In this document: positions 51,462-60,221 of the stretch, one piece after another
Numbering within the stretch: the first letter of the stretch is position 1
How the letters are laid out: each line of letters starts with the position of its first letter
NCBI GenBank assembly: GCA_963835135.1
Contig: CAWIEF010000003.1
Span: 868,001 to 932,000 of the forward strand
Length of the DNA: 64,000 nt
Reading direction: 5' to 3'
Source of the DNA: JAVVHH01 sp963835135
GTDB taxonomy: Bacteria; Pseudomonadota; Alphaproteobacteria; Acetobacterales; Acetobacteraceae
Notes under the pieces: generated by a model
The model's database searches: none
What the model saw: the letters and a program-made list of their open reading frames with translations, nothing else
Told to the model about the DNA's origin: nothing
Position numbers and translations under genes: made by a program

Positions 51462-54346
51462 CCCGCGGTGCCCTCCCCTCGCCCAGCCGCGGCGCGAGCG
51501 GCGAGGTAGCTAGTGCGCGGCCGCGTGTTGAGTTCGCCGAGCAACGCGTAATTGCGGTCGTCGGCGCGGGCGTGAGCGACGGCGCTGCTCGTGTCGGCGA
51601 GGTCGCCGAAGGTGATTGCCCGGGTCGGACAGGCATTCTGGCAAGAGGTCTGCACTGCACCATCGGCGATCGGCGTGTTGCTCTTATGGGCGTTGATGCG
51701 GGCGTTCTCGATGCGCTGCACGCAGAAGGTGCACTTCTCCATGACCCCGCGGGCCCGGACGGTGACGTCCGGGTTGCGCATCAGTTCGATCGAGGGCGCG
51801 GCGCCGGCGGAGTAGTCGAGATAATTGAAATGACGCACCTTGTAGGGGCAATAGCCGGAGCAGGCGCGCGTGCCGACGCAACGGTTGTAGACCATCAGGT
51901 TGAGGCCCTCGCTGTCGTGCAGCGTGGCCTCGACCGGGCAACCGACTTCGCAGGGGGCGTTCTCGCAATGCATGCAGGGAACCGGCTGGAACCGGGTGTG
52001 CGGCGCGTCGGTTTCCCCCTCGTAGTAACGGTCGACGCGGAGCCAGTGCATCTCACGGCCGAGGGCGACCTGCTCCTTGCCGACGACGGCGATGTTGTTT
52101 TCGCTTTGGCAGGCGACGACGCAGGCGTTGCAGCCGATGCAGGCGTCCAGGTCGATCACCATGCCCCACTGGGCGCCCTCCAGCGGGCGTCGATCGGCGT
52201 AGAGGCTCGGCTGGTGCCAGCTTGCGGTCTCGCCGACCGGAGGCGCGCCCTCGTGTTGGACGCGGACGAAATCGTGGCCCTGCATCGTGTCGTGGTCTTG
52301 GGTCGTGGCGAGCGTTGCGGTGCGCCCGGTCTTGCCGAGCACCGCGCCGGCGAACACCCATGGGTCGCCGTCACCGCGCAGGGTTGCAGCGTTGTAGCCG
52401 ATGCCGTCGCAGAGCATGCCGGGCGTCCGCCGGCCGTAGCCGAGCGTGGCGCCGACCGTGTGGTCGGCCTGGCCAGGCAGCACCCAGACCGGACCCTCGA
52501 CATGGCGGCCCTCGATGTCGAGGGAGGCAATGTCGCCGGTCTTGAAGCCTTCGCGGGCGGCCAGAGCGGGCGACACGGTGAGGACGTTGTCCCAGACCAG
52601 CTTGGTGAGCGGCTTGGGCAGCTCCTGCAGCCAGGCGTTGTTGGCGTTGTTTCCGGCATAGATGGTCGGGTCGGGCCGGATGACGACGGCCAGGCCGTCG
52701 GGGGCGGCGGCAGCGGCGGATCGAGGAGGGGTCAGCCTCGGCGTGACCGGGGGCAGCGCGGTATTCGGCACGACGCCGTCGCGCAGCATGGCCTCCCAAA
52801 CCGGGTCGAACGCAGCGTCAGCGGCGCTGCCCTGGTAGTGGGCGCGGAGCAGGTCACGCGCGGTCCGCGGCGCCTCGTCGATTAGGAGGGACAGGATCTC
52901 GCTGATGGCGCGGCCGTCGTATAGGGGTGAGATGGTCGGCTGCGCGAGGGTGATGGTGCCGTCGGTGGCGCGGGCGTCGCTCCAGGTTTCCAGCGTGTGC
53001 TGCAGCGGCAGGTGCCATTCGCTGCGCAGCGCAGTCTCGTCGACGTAGAGCCCGGCGTGGACGCGCAGCTTGACCTGTTGCAGGGCCTCCTCGAAGCGGA
53101 GCGAACCGGGCGCGTCGTAGACCGGGTTGACGTCGACCATGATCAACGTGTCGACCGAACCCTTCAGCATCGCGTCGACCAGCGCGGCGAGCGGCCGCCC
53201 GGTAGAGACGACGGGAGCCGTGTGGAACACCGTCTTGCCCGAGTTGCCGAGCGCATCGTTCAGCCGGTGCACCGCTTCGGCGAGCGCGGGAGAGGCGGTT
53301 GCGCCGGTGACAACGAGGCTGGCGCCGCGATGGCGCTGCAGCGCGGCGGCAGCGGCGGCCCGCCACTCGCCGAGCGGGCTGGCGTCGGCATCGGGCGCGG
53401 CGCCGGGCTGAATGTCTGCGAGCAGCCCGGTGGCGAGCGAGACCAACTCCGCCGGAGTGGCGGCAACCGGGTGGTCGGCCTTGGCCGCGGTCAATGTCGG
53501 GATCGACGCGGCCGCGTACAGCGCTAGCAGCGGACCGTTCGCGGCGCTGGCCCGGCGGGCGGCAATCCACTCGCGCGACTGCCCGATCTGATCGGGGCCG
53601 GGATCGAGGAAGTCGCCGTCGAGCGAGACGATGACCCGGGCGGCATCGAACCGGTAGCGGGTTTCGAACGGCTGGCCGAACGCGCCAACAGTGCCGGCAT
53701 ACCGGTGCTCGCCGCCGGTCGCGGAGTGGCTATACCAGCTCGCTTTGGGCATCATCGCCAGCGTCGCCTGCATCTGGGCGAGCAGGCTGGGCGACGTCAG
53801 CGGGCCGGTCAGGACATGCAGCCCTTCGCCGCCCTGCTGGTGCAGTTCGGACCACTTGCCGAGAATGCGGCCGCGAAAGGCCTGCCAGGACGAGGCCTTG
53901 TCGAGGTAGCGCACGGTCTGCGAGCGCAGCGGGTCATACAGATCGAGCACGCTGGCCTGCGCGAAGATGTCGGTCCCGCCGCGGCTCCAGGGATGGCTGG
54001 GGTTGCCCTCGACCTTGATCGGCCGCCCATTGCGGGTGTTGACGACGACGCCGTTGGCCAGCCCGTCGAGCACGTGCATGGTCGAATACTCGACCGACGC
54101 GCTTGGCTGGATGCGGAGCGGATCGCGGACGTATGGCACCTCTTCCGCGCGGCCATCGGGCGGGTCGTCGCACCCGGCCAGGCCGGCCATCGCGAGCGAG
54201 GCGGCCATGAGGCGAAGGAACTGCCGACGGTCGGGGCCGGTGCACAGATCGGTCACGGCCGGAAATTCGCGCTCGACGAAGCGGCGGAACTCGGGCGTGT
54301 CGGCCTGGTGCTCGGCGCTGAGCCATTGGCGCGGACGGTGCGTCAC
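51458..54346 (-). CDS. actB: Alternative Complex III molybdopterin-like/iron-sulfur subunit ActB
   Basis: The 962-residue subunit has a Tat-type start (RRQFLRLMAASLAMAGLAGC), a molybdopterin-oxidoreductase-like domain of about 700 residues with no recognisable molybdenum-binding Cys, and a C-terminal ferredoxin-like region. The four cluster groups are CIGCNACVVACQSEN, CMHCENAPCEVGCPVEA, CVGTRACSGYCPYKVRHFN and CTFCVQRIENAR with CQNACPTRAI. The clusters carry electrons from the ActC quinol site to the hemes of ActA. GTG start overlaps the ActA stop as GTGA; an upstream frame was rejected for this reason. Confidence 0.95.
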   Translation of the reverse strand: MTHRPRQWLSAEHQADTPEFRRFVEREFPAVTDLCTGPDRRQFLRLMAASLAMAGLAGCDDPPDGRAEEVPYVRDPLRIQPSASVEYSTMHVLDGLANGVVVNTRNGRPIKVEGNPSHPWSRGGTDIFAQASVLDLYDPLRSQTVRYLDKASSWQAFRGRILGKWSELHQQGGEGLHVLTGPLTSPSLLAQMQATLAMMPKASWYSHSATGGEHRYAGTVGAFGQPFETRYRFDAARVIVSLDGDFLDPGPDQIGQSREWIAARRASAANGPLLALYAAASIPTLTAAKADHPVAATPAELVSLATGLLADIQPGAAPDADASPLGEWRAAAAAALQRHRGASLVVTGATASPALAEAVHRLNDALGNSGKTVFHTAPVVSTGRPLAALVDAMLKGSVDTLIMVDVNPVYDAPGSLRFEEALQQVKLRVHAGLYVDETALRSEWHLPLQHTLETWSDARATDGTITLAQPTISPLYDGRAISEILSLLIDEAPRTARDLLRAHYQGSAADAAFDPVWEAMLRDGVVPNTALPPVTPRLTPPRSAAAAAPDGLAVVIRPDPTIYAGNNANNAWLQELPKPLTKLVWDNVLTVSPALAAREGFKTGDIASLDIEGRHVEGPVWVLPGQADHTVGATLGYGRRTPGMLCDGIGYNAATLRGDGDPWVFAGAVLGKTGRTATLATTQDHDTMQGHDFVRVQHEGAPPVGETASWHQPSLYADRRPLEGAQWGMVIDLDACIGCNACVVACQSENNIAVVGKEQVALGREMHWLRVDRYYEGETDAPHTRFQPVPCMHCENAPCEVGCPVEATLHDSEGLNLMVYNRCVGTRACSGYCPYKVRHFNYLDYSAGAAPSIELMRNPDVTVRARGVMEKCTFCVQRIENARINAHKSNTPIADGAVQTSCQNACPTRAITFGDLADTSSAVAHARADDRNYALLGELNTRPRTSYLAARAAAGRGEGTAG

Positions 54347-55044
54347 CGGTGGCACACCGAGCAGTCGGTCAGGCGCTGCGGCCCGAGGATATGGTTTTGC
54401 GCCACCAGCGCCGGCCCGAGCGTGGCCTGGTCGGCCGGAGGCTGCCACTGCATGTTCCAGATCTCCTTCTCCGGGCGCACGTAGCGCTCCGGGTTCCGGT
54501 GGCAAGTGAGGCAGAAATCCATGCGGAACGACTGGGCCGCATAGGTCAGCTGCATCTCGTTGACCGCTCCATGGCAGGACGAGCAGCCGACGCCCTTGGT
54601 GATGTGGATGGAGTGGTTGAAGTAGACATAGTCCGGCAGGCGATTGACGCGCACCCAGTGCAGCGGCTCGTTGTTGGCCAGGCTATCGCGTACTGGCGCG
54701 AGCATCGCCGCCCCGGTCCAAATCTGCGAGTGGCAGGTCATGCAGGTGTAGGTCTGCGGCAGCCCGGCGGTCGCTTGCTGTTCGACCTGCTGGTGGCAGT
54801 TGCGGCAGTCGAGCCCGAGTTCGCCGGAATGGTGCTTGTGGCTGAACGGCACCGGTTGCTCTGGCGCGACGCCGACGGAGCCGACGTAATTGCCGAACGA
54901 CCACGCCAGCGTGCCGAGGCCACCGAGGATGATCAACAGCACGATCGCCCACAGCACCAACCGCAACACGGCGTCCGCCCCCGGCGCGAACAACTGGCGG
55001 GGCGGTAGGCCGGTGCCGCTGCTCTGCGTGATATCGCTCGGCAT
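54343..55044 (-). CDS. actA: Alternative Complex III multiheme cytochrome c ActA
   Basis: The 233-residue protein has an N-terminal membrane helix (residues about 27-50) and five CxxCH heme sites: CRNCH, CMTCH, CSSCH, CLTCH and CSVCH, the pentaheme count of ActA. HKHHSGELGLDC is the typical distal-His region. ActA receives electrons from ActB and passes them to ActE. It is the first gene of the eleven-gene minus-strand operon; the region upstream (to 55248) contains no gene and holds the promoter, shared with the divergent SDR gene. Confidence 0.94.
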   Translation of the reverse strand: MPSDITQSSGTGLPPRQLFAPGADAVLRLVLWAIVLLIILGGLGTLAWSFGNYVGSVGVAPEQPVPFSHKHHSGELGLDCRNCHQQVEQQATAGLPQTYTCMTCHSQIWTGAAMLAPVRDSLANNEPLHWVRVNRLPDYVYFNHSIHITKGVGCSSCHGAVNEMQLTYAAQSFRMDFCLTCHRNPERYVRPEKEIWNMQWQPPADQATLGPALVAQNHILGPQRLTDCSVCHR

Positions 55045-55248
55045 CAGCGTGAGTGCGGACCTGAGAGGCGGTAGCTATTTTGCATTGGCCCCCGGAAAAT
55101 GGCCGATCATCAAACCCCGGGCAACAACGCACGGCATGCTTGGCAGGCGAATTCAATCAAATGAAATTCAGAACCCGCGCCGTGGCATGTCCGCCAAACT
55201 TTTGTAGTCGGGCAAACTTAATAGTCAGTGCACGGAAAAGGGTGTGTC

Positions 55249-56247
55249 ATGCCGCGTGTTGTCGTGATCACGGGAGCCGGGGCCGGTGTCGGGCGGGCCA
55301 CGGTGGAGGAATTTGCGCGACACGGCGACTCCATCGCGTTGCTGTCGCGCGACAAGGAGCGCCTCGACACGGCCGCACGGGAGATCAGCAAGCGCTACGG
55401 CGTGAAAGCGCTGGCGATCCCGACCGACGTCGCCGATGCGGCTGCGATGGCGGCGGCTGCGGACCGGACCGAACAGGAGCTGGGACCGATCGACATCTGG
55501 GTCAACGTGGCGATGGCAACGGTATTCGCGCCGGTGAGCAAGCTGACGGCCGACGAGGTCCAGCGCGGAACCGACGTCACCTATCTTGGCCAGGTGCACG
55601 GGATGATGACGGCGCTGGCCCGGATGCGGACGCGCAATCGCGGGACCATCGTCAATGTCGGCTCGGCGCTCGCGTATCGCTCCGTGCCGCTGCAGTCGAT
55701 CTATTGCGGCGCCAAGGCGGCGATCCGCGGCTTCACCGACAGCCTGCGGTCAGAGATCATCCATGACAAGTTGAACATCCACTTGACGATGGTTGACCTG
55801 CCTGCGGTGAATACGCCGCAATTCGACTGGGCGATGAACAAGATGGGCAAGAAAGCCCAGCCGGTGCCACCGATCTTCCAGCCGGAAGTGCCGGCACGGG
55901 CGATCTACTTTGCCGCGACGCACCGGCGGCGCGATGTCTGGGTCGGGTTTCCGACAGTCAAAGCGATCCTGGCCAACCGCATCGCCCCGGCGCTGATCGA
56001 CCGCTATCTGGCCAAGGCCGGCTACACCGGACAGCTGACGGATCAGAGCGAGCCTGCCGGCTCACCGGCAAACCTGTTTGAACCGGTGCCCGGGCCATAC
56101 GGCGCGCATGGCCGCTTCGACAAAAGGCATCCGCGCACCGGCAGCTGGGAGATGTTCACCGACCGTCACAAGATGGCGTTCATGAGCCTGGTGGCCGTGG
56201 CCGGGCTGACGCTGCTGCACGAGGTCGCCAAGAGGCTCGATGTCTAG
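55249..56247 (+). CDS. SDR-family oxidoreductase with C-terminal extension
   Basis: The 332-residue protein has a complete SDR domain: ITGAGAGVGRATVEEFARHG, VNVAMATVFAPV (NAG variant reading NVA), VGSALAYRSVPLQSIYCGAKAA with the Ser-Tyr-Lys triad. The C-terminal 80 residues are additional and end in a hydrophobic helix (FMSLVAVAGLTLLHEVA) that may attach it to the membrane. AAAAGGG precedes the ATG. It is divergent from the act operon. Substrate unknown. Confidence 0.88.
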   Translation: MPRVVVITGAGAGVGRATVEEFARHGDSIALLSRDKERLDTAAREISKRYGVKALAIPTDVADAAAMAAAADRTEQELGPIDIWVNVAMATVFAPVSKLTADEVQRGTDVTYLGQVHGMMTALARMRTRNRGTIVNVGSALAYRSVPLQSIYCGAKAAIRGFTDSLRSEIIHDKLNIHLTMVDLPAVNTPQFDWAMNKMGKKAQPVPPIFQPEVPARAIYFAATHRRRDVWVGFPTVKAILANRIAPALIDRYLAKAGYTGQLTDQSEPAGSPANLFEPVPGPYGAHGRFDKRHPRTGSWEMFTDRHKMAFMSLVAVAGLTLLHEVAKRLDV

Positions 56248-56281
56248 GAACGGTTGAGCCCGAGCTGCATCGGCCCGGCCG

Positions 56282-56878
56282 TCAGGGCTTGAACTTGCCC
56301 TCGAAGACCGTCTCGGCCAGCGGCTTGCGGCCATTCGGGTTCTCGCGGGCCTGCAATCCGGCCGGCAAGGTGGACTTGTCGCCGAGCTTGCCCAGTGCGA
56401 CGGCGGCTTCGACGCGATGGCCCTCGGTAAAGCCAAGCTCGGCGAAGGCGCGCTCGCGGTCGAAGCCGATCATGCCATGTGCATACCAGCCGAGCTTGGT
56501 GGCCTGCAGCGCGAGGCTGGCGAAGGCGGAGCCGGTGTCGAACGAATGAGTGGGGGACGGCACCTTGGTGTCCTTGCCGGGCGGCAGCATCATCGAGTCG
56601 GACGCGATCACGATCAGCGCTCCCGCCTGCTTGCACCAGGTCCGGTTGCCTTCGACGAACAGGCTCAGCATGCCCTCCCAGGCTGGGCTGCCGTGCAGCG
56701 CATAGACGAACCGCCAGGGCTGGGAGTTGTAGGCCGAGGGGGCCCAACGCGCGGCCTCGAGGATCTGCATCAGCACCGGCAATGGGATCGTCTCGCCGGT
56801 GAAGGCGCGCGGCGACCACCGCTCGAGGAAAATCGGATCGATGTCGTGGTCGGAGGTGCGCGGGCCTACGGTCGTCAT
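56282..56878 (-). CDS. nitroreductase family FMN oxidoreductase
   Basis: The 198-residue enzyme has the nitroreductase start RWSPRAFTGETIPLPVLMQILEAARWAPSAYNSQPWRF (in pieces), with the FMN-binding Arg-Ser-x-Arg motif and the SAYNSQPW segment, and the DTGSAFASLALQATKLGWYAHGM region. It reduces nitroaromatics, quinones or related acceptors with NAD(P)H. It lies 26 bases downstream of nhaA on the same strand, so they may be co-transcribed. Confidence 0.93.
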   Translation of the reverse strand: MTTVGPRTSDHDIDPIFLERWSPRAFTGETIPLPVLMQILEAARWAPSAYNSQPWRFVYALHGSPAWEGMLSLFVEGNRTWCKQAGALIVIASDSMMLPPGKDTKVPSPTHSFDTGSAFASLALQATKLGWYAHGMIGFDRERAFAELGFTEGHRVEAAVALGKLGDKSTLPAGLQARENPNGRKPLAETVFEGKFKP

Positions 56879-56904
56879 GCTTGGTCTCCTGGGTGCCGCC
56901 TCTT

Positions 56905-58101
56905 CTATCGGCGCGGCACAGGCAGGGAAACCTCCCCGCTCGGCGGGCGCGTGGTGCGGGACAGAACGGTCAAGCCGATGACGGCCGAGATGATGGAGCC
57001 CGCGAACACCGCGAGCTTGACCTCATCGCCCCGCGGCGAATCGCGAAACGCGAGATCGCCGATGAAAAGGCTCATGGTGAAGCCGATGCCGCACAGGATC
57101 GCGCCGCCATACAGTTGCGGTCCCGTGACGCCGGACGGGAGCTTGGCGAGCTTCATCCGTGCCGCGAGCATGACCGCTCCGAACACGCCGACCTGCTTGC
57201 CGAGCACCAGGCCCATCGCCGTGCCGAGCGCAAGCGAGTCCCGCCAGGCGTCGGGCGGCAGCGTGTCGAAGCTCAGCCCGGCATTGGCCAGTCCGAACAA
57301 CGGCAGGATCAGGAACGCGACCCAGGGCTGCAGCGCGTGTTCGAGGCGCAGCGCCGGGCTGCGGTCGTCGCCGGAGGGGACGACGAAGGCCAGCGCGACC
57401 CCGGCCAACGTGGCGTGCAGGCCGGAGCGGAAGACGAGGAACCACAGCACCCCGCCGCCCACGAGATAGAGCGGCAGGCTGCGGAGGCCGGCGCGGCTCG
57501 CGCCCCACATCACGACCAGCAGCGCCGCCGCCGAGCCCAGCATGACGAGGTCGAGCGAGTTGGAATAGAATAGGGCGATGACGACGATGGCGCCGAGATC
57601 GTCGATGATGGCGAGCGCGGTGAGGAACACCTTGAGCGCGATGGGCACCCGGGCGCCCAGCACGCTCAGGACCGCGAGCGCGAAGGCGATGTCGGTGGCC
57701 ACCGGCACGGCCCAGCCGCGCATGAGCGTGCGGTCATGATAGTTGAAGGCGGAGAAGATCATGGCAGGGACGATCATGCCACCGAGCGCCGCGATGGCTG
57801 GAGCGGCGAGCCGGCTCGCCGAGGCCAGTTGTCCGACGGTCATCTCGCGCCGCAACTCGAGCCCGACTAGCAGGAAGAACACGGCCATCAAGCCGTCATT
57901 GATCCAGACATGGGCGTCCAGCGGGCCGAGATGGGCGTTGAGACCGGCGCGGTATAGGCGCGCGCCTGGCGTGTTTGCCCAGATCAGCGCCACGACGCCG
58001 GACGTGATGAGAAGCGCGCCGCCGGCGCTCTCGGTCCGAAGGAAGCGCAGCAATTCGGTCCAGGTTGTGGCCGCGCGGGCCGCCGGCTTGAGGATGGTCA
58101 T
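56905..58101 (-). CDS. nhaA: Na+/H+ antiporter NhaA
   Basis: The 398-residue inner-membrane antiporter exports sodium in exchange for protons. Twelve helices are expected. WINDGLMAVFFLLVGLELRREM and PVATDIAFALAVLSVLGARVP carry the conserved Asp of helix IV, and LTALAIIDDLGAIVVIALFY carries the paired catalytic Asp residues of helix V. The C-terminal GIGFTMSLFIGDLAF is also typical. Length matches the family. It is divergent from the GT9-like gene, 44 bases apart. Confidence 0.95.
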   Translation of the reverse strand: MTILKPAARAATTWTELLRFLRTESAGGALLITSGVVALIWANTPGARLYRAGLNAHLGPLDAHVWINDGLMAVFFLLVGLELRREMTVGQLASASRLAAPAIAALGGMIVPAMIFSAFNYHDRTLMRGWAVPVATDIAFALAVLSVLGARVPIALKVFLTALAIIDDLGAIVVIALFYSNSLDLVMLGSAAALLVVMWGASRAGLRSLPLYLVGGGVLWFLVFRSGLHATLAGVALAFVVPSGDDRSPALRLEHALQPWVAFLILPLFGLANAGLSFDTLPPDAWRDSLALGTAMGLVLGKQVGVFGAVMLAARMKLAKLPSGVTGPQLYGGAILCGIGFTMSLFIGDLAFRDSPRGDEVKLAVFAGSIISAVIGLTVLSRTTRPPSGEVSLPVPRR

Positions 58102-58145
58102 CGGTCTCCTAGGGTGGAACGCGCCGCCGACGGGATGGCACGCGC

Positions 58146-59099
58146 ATGAACGACCGTATGCAACAAGCTAAGCTGCCTCAACCCGCAGCGGTGCAGCAAT
58201 CCGAGAACGCTGGCGCGATATGGTTCAGCGCGATGGCGACGGGTGATTTCGCGGCGGCATGGGACGCCAGCGACCGGGTGCTCGCGTCTCGGCCGCGGTG
58301 CGAGCGCGACGACCCGGCTCAACCCTACCACCTGCGCTGGGTGTGGGACGGAACGCCGGTGGACGGGCGCGACGTCCTGGTGCGCTGCTATCACGGGCTC
58401 GGCGACACGCTGCAATTCTGCCGCTACCTGCCGGCGCTGCGGCGGCGGGCGGCGGGCGTGACGCTCGAGGTGCAGCCGGACCTGCTGCCGCTGATGCCGC
58501 TCGTGGGGGGACCGGACCGGATGGTGCCATTCGACCCGGCCCACCCGCTTCCGCCCTCGGAGTGCGCTTTGGAGATCATGGAACTGGCGCACGCGCTCCG
58601 GATCGCCCCGGAACCGGCGCCATATCTTGTCGTGCCACGCCCCGACCCGGCTCGCGATCACGGGGGCCTGCGCGCCGGGCTGTGCTGGCGGGCGCAGGCG
58701 GGATGGCGGCCGCAGCGCTCGATGAACCAGGACGCCGCGGCTGCCCTGGCTTGCCTCCGCGGCGTGGCGTGGCAGAGTTTGCAGAAAGGGACGGCGCTGC
58801 CCGGAATGGCGGCGTGTCCAGAAGATCTGCCGGAGACGGCGCGGATCATCGCCGGGCTCGATCTGGTCATCACGGTGGACACGATGGTGGCGCACCTTGC
58901 CGGCGCTATCGGAGTCCCGGTCTGGCTGCTGCTCGACACGGCGCCGGATTGGCGGTGGCGCGCGGGGGGCCGCGGCAGCGTGTGGTATCGCGGCGTTCGC
59001 AAATACCAGCAAATCGTGCCTGGCGACTGGACGGGGCCGCTGCGCGCCGTCACTGCCGACTTGACCCGGCTCATGCGGGCGGGAACTGTCGGGGCGTAG
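58146..59099 (+). CDS. GT9-like (ADP-heptose transferase-like) glycosyltransferase
   Basis: The 317-residue protein begins with a short helical repeat region (GDFAAAWDASDRVLASRP). A glycosyltransferase-9-like core follows: VLVRCYHGLGDTLQFCRYLPALRRRAAGVTLEVQPDL (in pieces), then LAGLCWRAQ-like AGLCWRAQAGWRPQRSM and ITVDTMVAHLAGAIGVPVWLLLDTAPDWRWRAGG (in pieces). Such TPR-GT9 proteins move heptose or other sugars. It heads the plus-strand glycan cassette; the next gene starts 18 bases downstream. Confidence 0.82.
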   Translation: MNDRMQQAKLPQPAAVQQSENAGAIWFSAMATGDFAAAWDASDRVLASRPRCERDDPAQPYHLRWVWDGTPVDGRDVLVRCYHGLGDTLQFCRYLPALRRRAAGVTLEVQPDLLPLMPLVGGPDRMVPFDPAHPLPPSECALEIMELAHALRIAPEPAPYLVVPRPDPARDHGGLRAGLCWRAQAGWRPQRSMNQDAAAALACLRGVAWQSLQKGTALPGMAACPEDLPETARIIAGLDLVITVDTMVAHLAGAIGVPVWLLLDTAPDWRWRAGGRGSVWYRGVRKYQQIVPGDWTGPLRAVTADLTRLMRAGTVGA

Positions 59100-59117
59100 A
59101 CATGTTCTTGGGATCTC

Positions 59118-60221
59118 ATGGATAGAGGCCTTCGCATCGTGATCCTGGGGCTGACGATCACGTCGTCCTGGGGCAACGGCCACGCAACGACCTACCGGGG
59201 GCTGGTTCGAGGGCTGGTGCGGCGGGGGCACCAGATCCTGTTCCTCGAGCGGGACAAGCCTTGGTATGCCGAGAACCGCGACCTGGCCGAGCCACCCTAT
59301 GGCGAGACGGCGCTGTACGATGGCCTCGACGCGCTGCAGACCAAGTGGGGCCCCGCCATCGCCGCGGCCGATCTGGTGATCGTCGGGTCGTATGTGCCGG
59401 AGGGGATCGAGGCAGGGCGCATCGTGCAATCGCTCGCGCGGGGCGTGACGGCGTTCTACGATATCGATACACCCGTGACGCTGGCAGCTCTCCAGGCGGG
59501 GACGTGCGATTACCTGACGGCCGACGTGCTGCAGCGCTACGACATCTACCTGTCGTTTACCGGCGGACCGACCCTGAAGGAGTTGGAACGGAGTTGGGGC
59601 GCACGCGCCGCACGGCCGCTGTATTGCTCGGCTGACCCCGATCTGTATCACCCCGCGCCGAACGCGGCGGTCCGATGGGATCTCGGCTATCTCGGGACGT
59701 ATAGCGCCGACCGGCAGCCGGTGCTCGACAGCTTGCTCTGCGCCCCGGCGCGGCACTGGAGCGAAGGACGCTTCGTGGTCGCGGGCCCGCTCTACCCGGA
59801 CGACGTCGCCTGGCCCGGAAACGTCGAGCGGATCGAGCATTCGCCGCCTGCCGAGCACCGGAACTTCTACGCGGCGCAGCGGTTCACCCTGAACGTGACA
59901 CGGGCGGACATGGTGCGGCGCGGCTACAGCCCGAGCGTACGGCTGTTCGAGGCCGCCTGCTGCGGCACGCCGATCATCAGCGACTGGTGGGAGGGGCTCG
60001 ACGAATTGTTCACCCCGGGCGAGGAAATCCTTATCGCGCCAGACACTGCCGCCGTGCTGGCGACGATCCGCACGATGCCCGAAGCGCGACGCTTGCAGAT
60101 CGGGGCGGCCGGGCGGGCCCGCGTCATGGCGGGGCATACCGGCGACCATCGGGCGGCCGAGTTGCAAGCCTTTGCGGAGGAGGCGCTGCAGACGCAGGAG
60201 CGGCGGCGGATGTCGGCATGA
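59118..60221 (+). CDS. CgeB-like glycosyltransferase, first paralogue
   Basis: The 367-residue protein is a GT-B-fold glycosyltransferase of the CgeB/family 1 type. N-terminal ITSSWGNGHATTYRGLVRGLVRRGH is followed by FLERDKPWYAENRDLAE. The C-terminal half has FEAACCGTPIISDWWEGLDELFTPGEEIL, where the nucleotide-sugar is usually bound. It shares the SSWGNGHA, NRDL, FYDIDTPVTL and YLGTYSADRQ segments with the next gene, so the two are tandem paralogues. The acceptor is unknown; CgeB of Bacillus is linked to spore-coat glycosylation. ATGA overlap with the next gene. Confidence 0.88.
   Translation: MDRGLRIVILGLTITSSWGNGHATTYRGLVRGLVRRGHQILFLERDKPWYAENRDLAEPPYGETALYDGLDALQTKWGPAIAAADLVIVGSYVPEGIEAGRIVQSLARGVTAFYDIDTPVTLAALQAGTCDYLTADVLQRYDIYLSFTGGPTLKELERSWGARAARPLYCSADPDLYHPAPNAAVRWDLGYLGTYSADRQPVLDSLLCAPARHWSEGRFVVAGPLYPDDVAWPGNVERIEHSPPAEHRNFYAAQRFTLNVTRADMVRRGYSPSVRLFEAACCGTPIISDWWEGLDELFTPGEEILIAPDTAAVLATIRTMPEARRLQIGAAGRARVMAGHTGDHRAAELQAFAEEALQTQERRRMSA

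Noticed and set aside
58098..60167. 689-codon minus-strand frame opposite the GT9-like and CgeB genes
   Set aside because: Low-complexity Arg/His-rich translation and complete overlap with two well-supported genes.
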